Assembly (NCBI GenBank): GCA_036946405.1 | Contig: JAQIJC010000001.1 | Coordinates: 1,991,001 to 2,055,000, forward strand | Origin: Sphingomonas phyllosphaerae | GTDB taxonomy: Bacteria; Pseudomonadota; Alphaproteobacteria; Sphingomonadales; Sphingomonadaceae | Reading direction: 5' to 3' | DNA length: 64,000 nucleotides | Part shown: in pieces, positions 1 through 8,270 of the stretch | How the letters are laid out: each line of letters begins with the position of its first letter | How positions within the stretch are numbered: the stretch's first letter is position 1 | The notes under the pieces: model-generated | What the model was told of the DNA's origin: nothing | What the model saw: only the letters and a program-made list of their open reading frames with translations | Database searches by the model: none | Program-made: the position numbers and the translations under genes

Positions 1-908
1 CCGAGCAGATCCACGCGATCGGGCTGTCCGAAGTCGCCAAGATCCGCGCGCGGATGCTGGAGGTGATGCGCCAGGTGAAATGGAAGAAGGACCTCCCCGC
101 GTTCCTCGACTATCTGCGCACCGATCCGCAATTCTATGCCAAGACGCCACAGGACCTGCTCAACCGCGCGGCGTGGATCGCCAAGACCTTCGACGGCAAG
201 GCTGGGACCTATTTCGGGCGGCTGCCGCGGATGCGCTTCGCGATCAAGCCGGTCGCGCCCGATATCGCGCCCTTCTACACCAGCGGGCGCGGCGGGCCGG
301 GGATCTATCTGGTCAACACCTACGACCTGCCGTCGCGCGGGCTCTACTCGCTGCCGGCGCTGACGCTGCACGAGAGCGCGCCGGGGCATGCTTTCCAGAT
401 GCCGTTCGCGATGGAGCTGACCGACCTGCCCGCCTATCGCCGCGACGAATATATCTCGGCGTTCGGCGAGGGCTGGGCGCTGTACTGCGAGGCGCTGGGC
501 GAGGACATGGGGATGTATGAGACGCCCTATGAGACGTTCGGGATGCTGTCGTACCAGATGTGGCGCGCGGCGCGGCTGGTGGTCGATACCGGCATCCACG
601 CCAAGGGCTGGACGCGCGAGCAGGCGCAAAAGTACCTGCGCGACAACACCGCTTTGTCGAACCACGAGATCACCACTGAGGTCGACCGCTACATCGCGTG
701 GCCGGGGCAGGCGCTGAGCTATTATATGGGCGAGCTCGCGTTCCTCGACGCCAAGGCCAAGGCGCAGAAGGCGCTGGGCGAGAAGTTCGACATCCGCGCC
801 TTTCACGATGCGATGCTGAGCCTCGGCTCGGTGCCGTTGCCGATGATCGACCAGCGCGTCGACCGCTTCATCAAGGATGGCGGCAAGGGGCCGTACCCGT
901 TGCCTTAA
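1..908 (+). CDS. DUF885 family protein, C-terminal part (5' end outside window)
   Basis: The frame is open from the first bases and ends at TAA, so this is the C-terminal ~300 residues of a longer protein; family members are usually around 600 residues. The motif HESAPGH (HESxPGH) near position 373, followed about 35 residues later by an acidic FGEGWALY stretch, is the hallmark of DUF885, a family with a zinc-peptidase-like HExxxGH core and mostly unknown substrates. The N-terminus, including any signal peptide, cannot be seen. It is followed by a paired inverted repeat that probably ends its transcript. Family assignment is firm; a peptidase role is inference. Confidence 0.85.
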   Translation, partial: EQIHAIGLSEVAKIRARMLEVMRQVKWKKDLPAFLDYLRTDPQFYAKTPQDLLNRAAWIAKTFDGKAGTYFGRLPRMRFAIKPVAPDIAPFYTSGRGGPGIYLVNTYDLPSRGLYSLPALTLHESAPGHAFQMPFAMELTDLPAYRRDEYISAFGEGWALYCEALGEDMGMYETPYETFGMLSYQMWRAARLVVDTGIHAKGWTREQAQKYLRDNTALSNHEITTEVDRYIAWPGQALSYYMGELAFLDAKAKAQKALGEKFDIRAFHDAMLSLGSVPLPMIDQRVDRFIKDGGKGPYPLP

Positions 909-921
909 GGGCGATTGCTTA

Positions 922-1019
922 GCCCCTCCCCTTCAGGGGAGGGGCTGGGGTGGGGCAGATCCGCGCGCGCTATCGTTGCGAGACTCCCCCACCCCCGGCC
1001 CCTCCCCTGAAGGGGAGGG
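922..1019. repeat. Paired inverted repeat, family A copy 1
   Basis: Two palindromic units lie head to head. The first (922-947) has 11-base arms AGCCCCTCCCC and GGGGAGGGGCT around TTCA; the second (about 999-1019) has CCCCTCCCC and GGGGAGGG around TGAA. GGGGTGGGG-type tails face inward, so the whole block can also fold as one long hairpin. It fills the gap between the DUF885 gene and the oxidoreductase gene. Other copies are at 11681-11779 and 18458-18556, with a degenerate one at 3296-3335. Likely a REP-like element acting as a transcript end. Confidence 0.85.
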
Positions 1020-1091
1020 AGACTTGCGCAATGGGTTGTGCTTCCTGTCCTTTCCGATCATCGTGCCCGCAACATAGCGGGAGAGGCACGA

Positions 1092-2462
1092 ATGACGATC
1101 GACCGGCGAAGCTGGCTGGGCGGGGCGGCGGCTCTGGCGGCGGGGCTGGGCAGCACGCCCGTCTCGGCCGCGGCGCGCACGCGACGACGCGGCGCGAACG
1201 ATCGAGTCAATCTGGCAGTGATCGGCGCCGGCGGAATGGGTGCGGCCAACATGGCCAACCTGACCTCGCAGAATATCGTCGCGATGTGCGACGTCGATCT
1301 GGCGCATGTCGCCAAGTCGGTGTCCGATCCGAAGCGCGCCGCGCTCAAGGCCGCCTACGACAAGGCCGAAAAGTATAGCGATTACCGGCGGATGCTCGAC
1401 AGTCGCAAGGATCTCGACGCGGTGGTGATCGCCGCGCCCGACCATCATCATGCAGTGGCGGCGAAATGGGCGATGCAGCGCGGGTTGCACGTCTATGTCC
1501 AGAAGCCGCTGACCTACACGGTACGCGAAGGACGCGTGCTCGCCGGGCTGGCGCGCGACAATGCCAAGCTCGTCACGCAGATGGGCAATCAGGGCCATTC
1601 GGGTGACGATGGGCGGCGCGCGGTGGAGATCCTGCGCGGCGGCGCGATCGGGCGCGTGCGCGAGGTGCAGGTGTGGACCAACCGTCCGATCTGGCCGCAG
1701 GGTGTCGCGCGCCCCGACGCGGTGGCCGCGCCGGCCTCGCTCGATTGGGACGCATGGCGCGGCCCGGCGCCGGTCGACTGGGGCTATAACCCGATCTACG
1801 CGCATTTTAACTGGCGCGGCTGGGCGCCGTTCGGGACTGGTGCGCTGGGCGACATGGGCGCGCATCTGGTCGACTTCCCGGTCTGGGCGCTGGAACTCGG
1901 GTTGCCGACGCGCGTCGAGACGCGGCACAGCGTGTGGGGCAATCCCAAGAACCCCGGCGACGGCAGCTATCCGCTGGCGACCGTTACCTATTTCGACTTC
2001 GGTAACGCCAAGGGCGGGCCGATCCGCATGACCTGGTATGACGGCGGGCTGATGCCGCCGACGCCGCCGGGGATGCCGGCGGGCGCGCGGATGGATCCGG
2101 GCGGCGGCGTGCTCTACATCGGCGAGCAGGGCATGTTGATGCACGAAACCTATGGCGAGAAGCCGACGCTGATCGGTGACGGCGTCGCCGAGCGGGCGCA
2201 GGCGGTGGCGCAGACGCTGCCGCGCATCCAGGGCGGGATGGGCGGTCATGAAATGAACTGGATCCGCGCGATCCGCGGGCAGGAGGCGATCTCCAGCCCA
2301 TTCGCGACCGCGGTGCCGCTCACCGAGACGATGCTGCTGGGCGTCGTCGCGCTGAAGGCCGGGCAGCCAATCGACTATGACGGCAGCGCATCCCGCGTTA
2401 CCAATGTCGCGGATGCGAACCGCTATCTGGATCGGGAGTATCGAAAGGGATGGGAGCTATGA
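1092..2462 (+). CDS. Gfo/Idh/MocA family oxidoreductase with Tat signal
   Basis: A 456-residue NAD(P)-dependent oxidoreductase. The N-terminus carries a twin-arginine signal (MTIDRRSWLGGAAAL, then an Ala-rich stretch ending near residue 26), so export to the periplasm is expected. The Rossmann fold starts at about residue 38 with GAGGMG, and the family lysine is in the KPL motif of VQKPLTY. The ATG at 1092 is preceded by GGGAGAGG at a good distance; an upstream ATG at 1038 would bury the signal peptide. It overlaps the next gene by ATGA, so the two are translationally coupled. Exported members of this family oxidise or isomerise sugars, often through 3-keto intermediates; the exact substrate is unknown. 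Confidence 0.88.
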   Translation: MTIDRRSWLGGAAALAAGLGSTPVSAAARTRRRGANDRVNLAVIGAGGMGAANMANLTSQNIVAMCDVDLAHVAKSVSDPKRAALKAAYDKAEKYSDYRRMLDSRKDLDAVVIAAPDHHHAVAAKWAMQRGLHVYVQKPLTYTVREGRVLAGLARDNAKLVTQMGNQGHSGDDGRRAVEILRGGAIGRVREVQVWTNRPIWPQGVARPDAVAAPASLDWDAWRGPAPVDWGYNPIYAHFNWRGWAPFGTGALGDMGAHLVDFPVWALELGLPTRVETRHSVWGNPKNPGDGSYPLATVTYFDFGNAKGGPIRMTWYDGGLMPPTPPGMPAGARMDPGGGVLYIGEQGMLMHETYGEKPTLIGDGVAERAQAVAQTLPRIQGGMGGHEMNWIRAIRGQEAISSPFATAVPLTETMLLGVVALKAGQPIDYDGSASRVTNVADANRYLDREYRKGWEL

Positions 2463-3235
2463 AGGGTATCGTGCTGGGCGGCGGGCTGTTGCTCGTCGCG
2501 TCCGCCGGAGTCGCGCAGGCGCCGCAGGGCGATCCGAAGGCGACCGAGCAATGGTCGCCGGCGGTGCCGGTGGTCGCGCCGGGTGCGTTCGCCGGCTGGA
2601 ACGCGCCGGCCGACGCGGTGGTGCTGTTCGACGGCAAGAACCTCGACAAATGGTCGGCGGTCAACACCGGTGGCGCGGCGGGCTGGACGGTCGCGGACGG
2701 CGCGTTCACGGTGAAGAAGGGCACCGGTAACATCCAGACGAAGCAGAGCTTCGGCAGCTATCAGCTGCATCTCGAATATCGCATTCCGGCGAACATCACT
2801 GGCGAGGGACAGGCGCGCGGCAACAGCGGGCTGTTCCTGGCGTCGACCGGCAAGGGCGACGACGGGTACGAAATGCAGATCATGGACAGCTACAACAACC
2901 AGACCTACGTCAACGGGCAGCTGGGCGCGATCTACAAGCAGACCCCGCCGCTCGCCAATCCGGCGCGCAAACCCGGTGAATGGCAGACGGTCGACGTCAC
3001 CTGGTCCGCGCCGCAGTTCGGTGCCGATGGTGCAGTGACGCGGCCGGCCTATGTCACGGCCTATATCAACGGCGTGTTGACGCAGAACCATACCGAGGTG
3101 CGCGGCGGGACGGTCTATATCGGCAAGCCGAAATATGTCGCCCACGGACGCGCGCCCATCAAGCTGCAGGACCACGGTGATCCCAGCCAGCCGATCAGCT
3201 ATCGCAACATCTGGATTCGCGAGCTGAAGGATTGA
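2459..3235 (+). CDS. DUF1080 (3-keto-disaccharide hydrolase) domain protein, secreted
   Basis: A 258-residue protein with a signal peptide (MKGIVLGGGLLLVASAGVAQA) and one DUF1080 domain: VLFDGKNLDKWS near the start, NSGLFL and YEMQIMDS in the middle, IKLQDHG near the end. This concanavalin-like fold includes enzymes that act on 3-keto-glycosides. The start chosen is the ATG overlapping the upstream stop (ATGA), with AAGGGATGGGAG ahead of it; an ATG 9 bases earlier is possible. Pairing with an exported Gfo/Idh/MocA enzyme suggests oxidation at C3 followed by glycosidic cleavage in the periplasm. Domain call firm, pathway inferred. Confidence 0.88.
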   Translation: MKGIVLGGGLLLVASAGVAQAPQGDPKATEQWSPAVPVVAPGAFAGWNAPADAVVLFDGKNLDKWSAVNTGGAAGWTVADGAFTVKKGTGNIQTKQSFGSYQLHLEYRIPANITGEGQARGNSGLFLASTGKGDDGYEMQIMDSYNNQTYVNGQLGAIYKQTPPLANPARKPGEWQTVDVTWSAPQFGADGAVTRPAYVTAYINGVLTQNHTEVRGGTVYIGKPKYVAHGRAPIKLQDHGDPSQPISYRNIWIRELKD

Positions 3236-3252
3236 GGGGTCGGCGCTTCGGT

Positions 3253-3888
3253 TCAGGGGTAGGTCAGTCCCGGGCGCTTGGCACATTTGGACAGACCCCA
3301 CCCCAACCCCTCCGCTGAAGATGGAGGGGCTTTTTGCGTTCTTGAGGGCGGGCGGCTGAGGGACCGTGAGCCGGCGAGGACGAAGCGCCACGGCACCTCG
3401 GCGGCGCGGGTAATGCCGATCCTCGGGCCGGCGGCGATCGAAGGTTCGGCGGTGCGATCACGCCATGCGAACGGCGCGCGGTCCAAGGGTGCGTTGTTCA
3501 AGGACAGATCGACGCCGAGCGCCTTGCACAGCCGCCCGGGACCGGCACAGAGCAGCGCCTCGGCCTGCGTCGTCGCGCGGCGCATCCGCATCACCTCGAC
3601 GCCATCGGTCGGTGCGAGCGCACGGATCAGCACCGCGGCGCCACCGCCGCAGGTGACGTTGAGACAATGGTGCAGCCCATAGATCCGGTAGATGTAGGCA
3701 GATCCTGCCGGACCGAACATCGCGGCATTGCGCTGGCCGGGGCCGGAAAAGCTGTGCGAGGCGGGATCGGAGGCGTCATAGGCCTCCGTCTCGACGATCG
3801 TGCCGCCGACACCGTCGATCGTCATCGTCGTCCCGATCAGCGCGCGCGCCACCGTCACGACATCGCGCGCAAAGAAGCTGTGGTTCAT
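3253..3888 (-). CDS. DNA-3-methyladenine glycosylase (AAG/Mpg family) with repeat-derived tail
   Basis: A 211-residue base-excision repair glycosylase of the AAG type. Family marks are FFARDVVTVARALIG near the start, the catalytic-glutamate segment VETEAYDASDPASHS, the YGLHHCLNVT strand, and GPGRLCKALG. Family members usually stop shortly after the PWRFVLAGS strand (about residue 180). Here the frame runs on for about 30 residues through the intergenic element at 3296-3335, giving a Gly/Pro/Ser-rich tail. It faces the DUF1080 gene tail to tail with a gap of only 17 bases. Enzyme call is firm; the tail is probably functionless. Confidence 0.92.
   Translation of the reverse strand: MNHSFFARDVVTVARALIGTTMTIDGVGGTIVETEAYDASDPASHSFSGPGQRNAAMFGPAGSAYIYRIYGLHHCLNVTCGGGAAVLIRALAPTDGVEVMRMRRATTQAEALLCAGPGRLCKALGVDLSLNNAPLDRAPFAWRDRTAEPSIAAGPRIGITRAAEVPWRFVLAGSRSLSRPPSRTQKAPPSSAEGLGWGLSKCAKRPGLTYP
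3296..3335 (+). terminator. Degenerate family A element, terminator-like on + strand
   Basis: CCCCACCCCAA leads into a hairpin with arms CCCCTCC (3307-3313) and GGAGGGG (3323-3329), followed by C and TTTTT. On the + strand this is a plausible intrinsic terminator for the oxidoreductase-DUF1080 operon that ends at 3235. The same bases code for the C-terminal tail of the glycosylase on the other strand. Confidence 0.6.
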
Positions 3889-3972
3889 CTGACCGATATG
3901 GTGCCTCGCGATGGCGTATGAACCGCGGCGCGGCGTTGTCGTCGGTGCACCGAGCGGTTAGGCGTCGGCACC

Positions 3973-4794
3973 ATGTCAAACGTGTTGCGTATCGCGATGT
4001 CGGGCCTGGCGCTGTTCGCCGCCGTCCCGACGACCGCCGCTCCCCGCGCGCCGGTGTCCCAGATCGTCATGGATGCCGGGACCGGGCAGGTGCTGGAGGA
4101 AGAGAATGCCGATCGCGAGCGGCCGCCCGCATCGCTTGCCAAGATGATGACGCTGCTGCTCGCGTTCGAAGCGCTGGACGACGGGACGCTCAAGCCCGGC
4201 GGCATGCTGCGGATGACCGCGGCGGGCGAGCGGCAGCAGCCATCGCGGCTGGGGCTGCGGCGCGGGCGGACGATGCGCGTCGATGCGGCATTGCGCGCGA
4301 TCGCAGTAATTTCCGCCAACGATCTCGCGGTCGCCATGGGCGAGCGGCTGGCGGGGAGCGAGCGCGCCTTCGTAACGAAGATGAACGCGCGCGCGGCGGC
4401 GATCGGCATGGAGCATACGCGGTTCGGCAACGCCACCGGGCTCGCGCCGAGCGCCGGGCGCACTACCGCCCGCGACATCGCGGTGCTCGCGCGGCACCTG
4501 ATCCGTGCCGAGGCCAGACATTATGCGCTATTCAAGACCCGCACGATCACCTGGGAGCGGCAGGTGCGCCCCAACCACAACAAGCTGCTCGGCAAGGTCG
4601 AGGGGATGGACGGGCTGAAGACCGGCTATACCGTCGAGGCGGGTTTCAACCTCGCCGCGTCGGCGCGGCGCGGCAGCAAGCGGATGATCGTCGTGGTGAT
4701 GGGGGCGCCCACCAGCGCCGAGCGCGACCTGCTGGTCGCCAATCTGATGGAGGCTGGCTTTACCGAGCCGCGCTTGCGGCGTTCGCGCCGCTGA
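3973..4794 (+). CDS. D-alanyl-D-alanine carboxypeptidase, short (peptidase S11)
   Basis: A 273-residue penicillin-binding protein that trims the terminal D-Ala of peptidoglycan stem peptides. All three catalytic motifs are present in order: SLAK (54-57), SAN (114-116) and KTG (216-218). The N-terminus looks like a signal peptide (cleavage near residue 23, TTAAP). PBP5-type enzymes are about 400 residues with a C-terminal beta domain and amphipathic anchor; this one stops after the catalytic domain, so it is probably soluble in the periplasm. Its last 35 bases overlap the convergent response-regulator gene. Confidence 0.92.
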   Translation: MSNVLRIAMSGLALFAAVPTTAAPRAPVSQIVMDAGTGQVLEEENADRERPPASLAKMMTLLLAFEALDDGTLKPGGMLRMTAAGERQQPSRLGLRRGRTMRVDAALRAIAVISANDLAVAMGERLAGSERAFVTKMNARAAAIGMEHTRFGNATGLAPSAGRTTARDIAVLARHLIRAEARHYALFKTRTITWERQVRPNHNKLLGKVEGMDGLKTGYTVEAGFNLAASARRGSKRMIVVVMGAPTSAERDLLVANLMEAGFTEPRLRRSRR

Positions 4795-5167
4795 CGTCGG
4801 CGAGCAGGGCCGCGATCCGGTCGAGGAAGGTCGCGATCCTGTCGGGCTTCGTCACGAACACGTCGGCCCCGGCGGCGAGGCAGGCGCTGCGGTCGCTTGC
4901 GCTGTTGAGGACGGTCAGCGCCATGACCGGGATCGCGCGGGTGCGCTCGTCGCTTTTCAGTCCCTCGATCACGTCGAGCCCACTGATATTGGGAAGGCGG
5001 ATATCGACGATGATCGCCGCCGGGCGTACTTCCTGCGCCATCTCCCGCGCGGAACGTTCGTCGGCAAGAACGTGCGGATCATAGCCGCCGATCCGCAACC
5101 ACGAGGCGTAAAGCTTGCGATGACTGGCCGTATCCTCGACCAGCATGATGCGTTTTCGCTGCGGCAC
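4760..5167 (-). CDS. Single-domain response regulator (DivK-like receiver)
   Basis: A 135-residue protein made of one receiver domain with no output domain. The acidic pocket is E11-D12, the phospho-acceptor is D55 (VDIRLP), followed by T85 and K107 (VTKPD). Such stand-alone receivers relay phosphate or inhibit kinases by protein contact; in alphaproteobacteria DivK is the best known. The partner kinase is not in the window. A GAF-domain gene lies 120 bases upstream in the same direction and might be co-transcribed. The 3' end overlaps the carboxypeptidase gene by 35 bases in convergent orientation. Confidence 0.9.
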   Translation of the reverse strand: MPQRKRIMLVEDTASHRKLYASWLRIGGYDPHVLADERSAREMAQEVRPAAIIVDIRLPNISGLDVIEGLKSDERTRAIPVMALTVLNSASDRSACLAAGADVFVTKPDRIATFLDRIAALLADVSGANAASAAR

Positions 5168-5286
5168 CCGTCCTCCGAGATCGTTTGCGGAGCAGTCCGC
5201 TTTTTCATGCGCTTAGCTGCCCGCGCAACGCATGTACCGCAAGCGTGAAAGCGACGGGGAGGTTGCCGCGTCGCCAATTCGGGTGA

Positions 5287-5763
5287 TTAATTCGGCTGCG
5301 TTACGATCCGCTCGGCTTCGCGTGCTAGCGCACTGAGGTCGTAGAGGTCCGGCAGTTGCTGGCGTGGCGCGTGATCGACCACGCACAACGCCCCCAGCGG
5401 ATAGCCGGCACGGTCGACCAGCGGGATGCCGACATAGAAGCGGATCGGGGGCGAGCCGGTGACGAAAGGATTGCTCGCGAAGCGGGGGTCCAGCGCCGCG
5501 TCGGGTACGACCATCGTCTCGCCCGGCCGCTGGATCGCCGCCGCGCAGAACGATAGTGCGCGCGGCACCTCGTCGTCGACCGGACCGCGCTTGGCGATCA
5601 TCCACTGGCGCGATCGATCCACCACCGAGATCGCGCCGATCGGCGTTCTCGCGATATCCGCCGCGCGTTCGGCGATCCGCTGCAATCGCTCGTCCCAACG
5701 CTTCGACGGGAGATCGAGGCGATCTACCGCAGCCTGTCGTGCGGTCTCATCGACGGCGATCAT
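5287..5763 (-). CDS. GAF domain sensor protein
   Basis: A protein of about 158 residues almost filled by one GAF domain (PIGAISVVDRSRQWMIAKRG, ALSFCAAAIQ, FYVGIPLVDRAGYPLGALCVVD). GAF domains of this form bind small ligands or chromophores and are often stand-alone in sphingomonads. No kinase, cyclase or DNA-binding part is attached. The ATG at 5763 has GGGAGA five bases upstream; in-frame ATGs at 5775 and 5781 are alternatives. The neighbours (receiver downstream, cyclic-di-GMP enzyme divergent) suggest a signalling setting. Ligand unknown. Confidence 0.85.
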   Translation of the reverse strand: MIAVDETARQAAVDRLDLPSKRWDERLQRIAERAADIARTPIGAISVVDRSRQWMIAKRGPVDDEVPRALSFCAAAIQRPGETMVVPDAALDPRFASNPFVTGSPPIRFYVGIPLVDRAGYPLGALCVVDHAPRQQLPDLYDLSALAREAERIVTQPN

Positions 5764-5805
5764 CGATTCTCCCATGAGCATCCAGCTGCATCCATTTGTT
5801 AATGC

Positions 5806-5822
5806 GTCACTTTCTTAGTGAC
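5806..5822. promoter_or_regulatory. Inverted repeat in a divergent promoter region
   Basis: GTCACT, a 5-base spacer, then AGTGAC: a perfect 6+6 palindrome 43 bases upstream of the GAF gene start and 160 bases upstream of the GGDEF-EAL start. Its place in a 220-base divergent region suggests an operator, but no regulator is identified. Confidence 0.35.
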
Positions 5823-5983
5823 GTCCGGAGGAGTCAACCAACGGAGGCCCTGACCTTCGTTAATCCCCGGTACATTGGCGCTTCTGCGGGTCGTTTCCTT
5901 GATGCAGGTTGTTTGCCGGCGGCGGGTGTCGCTCATAAACGAGTAATAATTCGTCGTGTACGTCGAACGACCGCGGAGGTTGT

Positions 5984-8104
5984 GTGCTACCGACATCCAT
6001 ATCGACTCGAGTTGCTGCTGCCTTCGGCGCCGTTCTGGTGCTGGGGTTGGCATTGCTCGCAGGCGGCATGATGCTCGGCCGCGCGATCTACGCCGAGAAC
6101 GAGACGCTCGAACGACTCACCAGATTGCTGCAGATGGAGGAGCGGCAGGACCAGTTGCAGCGGCGATTGCGGCTGGGTGTCGGTGAGGTTACCCGGCTGG
6201 CCGAGCAAGGGCGACCGATATCGCAGACGCAATGGGCGTCGGTGGGTAGCGCACTTCGCGACTTCCATCACGGCAATGCGCATCTCTCGCCGCGCCTGGC
6301 GGCACCCGGCGATCTGGGATCGGCGGTACGCACCCGGCGAGCGGCGGAGGCCGAGTTCGCGACGCTGAGCTTGCACCTGCTCCAGGATGCGCGCGATTCG
6401 CCGGAGCGGATCTCGCAGCACATGCCGAAGTTCCTCGCTGCGCTGCGCAAGCTGGAGACTTCGCGTTCGGCGCTGCGTGGAACCTTGATCGAACGGATCG
6501 ATACCGAACTGCGGCGCAGCGCCGGGGGGCTGGCCACCAATCTCAAAGGAGGATTGATCGGCGCGATCGCGGCGCTGGGCGTGCTGCTGCTGTGCATGAC
6601 GTGGCTGCGCCGCCGCGTGATCCGGCCGCTGGTCGCGATCGCCGAACGCGTTCGGCAGCTCAGCCACGGCGAGGATGCGCCACTCGACGTGCCCGGAGCG
6701 AACCGCAGCGACGAGGTCGGCGATCTGGCGCGCGGGATCACCGACTATCGCAGCGCAGTGGAAGAGCGGCGTCGCGCCGAACGGCGGGTCGAGTTCCTTG
6801 CGCATCACGACATGCTGACCGGTCTGCCCAATCGCCTGCTGTTCGAGGAGCAACTGGCGCACGACCTGCTGCGCGCGCCGCGCACCGGCGAACGCGTGGC
6901 GGTGTTCGCGATCGATCTGGACGATTTCAAGTCGATCAACGATCGCTTCGGCCATGCCGGCGGCGACGCGGCGTTGCGGGCAGCGGCGCAATTGCTGAGT
7001 GCGTGCGTGCGCGCCAGCGACATGGTCGCGCGGCTGGGCGGGGATGAGTTCGCGATCGTCCAGATGGGCGGCGACCAGCCGGCCGCGGCCGAGTTGCTCG
7101 TGCAGCGCATCCTGCGCGCGTGCGAGGCGACCGCGGGTGACACCGTCCCGGTGCAAATGAGCATCGGGGTGGCATTGTCGGGTGTCGAGCAGGAAGGCGA
7201 GGAGCTTTACAATCTCGCCGATATGGCGATGTATCGCGCCAAGGCGGAGGGCCGGCAGACCGCACGCTTCTTCGACGATCAATTCAAGGAAGAGGTACGG
7301 CTGCGCTGGCGGTTGTCACGCGATCTGGACGGCGCCGCCGAGCGTGGCGAGCTGTACCTCGCATTTCAGCCGATCGTCGATGCCGATACGTTGCAGGTGA
7401 TCGGGCAGGAAGCGCTGCTGCGCTGGGCGCACCCCGAGCTGGGCGACGTGCGACCCGATCAGTTCATCCCGCTGGCGGAGACGAGCGGGCGTATCGATAC
7501 GATCGGGCTCTGGATGGCGGATCAGGCGATGGCGGCGGCGAGCCGCTGGCCCGATCACATCACGCTCGCGCTGAACCTGTCCGCGATCCAGTTCCGTCAA
7601 CCCGCGCTGGCGCACGAATTGCTGGCACTGGCGCGACGTCACCGGCTGGCGCCGACGCGACTCGAATTCGAGGTGACCGAGAGCGCGACGCTGCTCGACA
7701 AACGGCGCCAACCGGTCCTGACGGTGTTGCGGACCTTGCAGCATCACGGCGCGGCGATCGTGATGGACGATTTCGGCACGGGCTATTCCTCGCTCGGCAA
7801 CCTGCGCGATTTCCGGTTCGACAAACTGAAGGTCGATCGCAGCTTCGTCGCGACGATGCTCGACCATGCGCCGTCGGGATCGATCGTCCGCAGCATCGCG
7901 GCGCTGGGGGCGAGCCTCGGCATCGCGATCGTCGCCGAGGGGGTGGAAGAAGCGGCGCAGCTCGCGCGGTTGCGCGAATGGGGGATCCCGCAAGCGCAGG
8001 GATTCCTGATCGGCCACCCGTCGCGGGAGGCGATCCACTGCGCCGATCCCGCGGCGATGCTCAGCGCGCGTCCCGTTACGACACAATGGGTTGCGCGCTC
8101 CTGA
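5984..8104 (+). CDS. Membrane GGDEF-EAL cyclic-di-GMP enzyme
   Basis: A 706-residue inner-membrane protein for cyclic-di-GMP turnover. Order: membrane helix at about 8-33, a helical periplasmic region, second membrane helix at about 188-206, HAMP linker at about 208-262, GGDEF domain (intact GGDEF at 352-356) and EAL domain (EALLRW at 476-481, DDFGTGYSS later). Both catalytic signatures are intact, so synthesis and breakdown are both possible; many such hybrids use only one activity. The start is GTG with GCGGAGG just upstream. The helical sensor region implies an extracytoplasmic signal of unknown nature. Confidence 0.92.
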   Translation: MLPTSISTRVAAAFGAVLVLGLALLAGGMMLGRAIYAENETLERLTRLLQMEERQDQLQRRLRLGVGEVTRLAEQGRPISQTQWASVGSALRDFHHGNAHLSPRLAAPGDLGSAVRTRRAAEAEFATLSLHLLQDARDSPERISQHMPKFLAALRKLETSRSALRGTLIERIDTELRRSAGGLATNLKGGLIGAIAALGVLLLCMTWLRRRVIRPLVAIAERVRQLSHGEDAPLDVPGANRSDEVGDLARGITDYRSAVEERRRAERRVEFLAHHDMLTGLPNRLLFEEQLAHDLLRAPRTGERVAVFAIDLDDFKSINDRFGHAGGDAALRAAAQLLSACVRASDMVARLGGDEFAIVQMGGDQPAAAELLVQRILRACEATAGDTVPVQMSIGVALSGVEQEGEELYNLADMAMYRAKAEGRQTARFFDDQFKEEVRLRWRLSRDLDGAAERGELYLAFQPIVDADTLQVIGQEALLRWAHPELGDVRPDQFIPLAETSGRIDTIGLWMADQAMAAASRWPDHITLALNLSAIQFRQPALAHELLALARRHRLAPTRLEFEVTESATLLDKRRQPVLTVLRTLQHHGAAIVMDDFGTGYSSLGNLRDFRFDKLKVDRSFVATMLDHAPSGSIVRSIAALGASLGIAIVAEGVEEAAQLARLREWGIPQAQGFLIGHPSREAIHCADPAAMLSARPVTTQWVARS

Positions 8105-8213
8105 CACCCGCGCGCTTGTGCGCCGGTGACGCACCTGTGACGTATCTGCCGTTGACGTGCCTCGACGCGACGTTACCGATAGCCGGTGCGCGCCGCATTG
8201 TTGCGGCGGCCGC

Positions 8214-8251
8214 TTGACACACATGCGATTGCGGTGTTGTTAGCGCTATCA
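8214..8251 (+). promoter_or_regulatory. xylX promoter with LacI-type operator
   Basis: TTGACA at 8214-8219 and TTGTTA at 8237-8242 are 17 bases apart and form a sigma70-type promoter. Overlapping the -10 is TGTTAGCGCTATCA (8238-8251), a palindrome with one mismatch of the LacI-family form TGNTANCGNTANCA. Caulobacter represses its xylose genes with a LacI-type protein (XylR). An operator over the -10 fits repression relieved by xylose. The repressor gene is not in the window. Confidence 0.65.
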
Positions 8252-8270
8252 GACTGAGAAGGTGGAGGGG

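Noticed and set aside
5184-5202. Intrinsic terminator GCGGA-GCAG-TCCGC-TTTTT on the plus strand
   Set aside because: The stem has only five pairs and the nearest plus-strand gene ends 390 bases earlier across an opposing gene.
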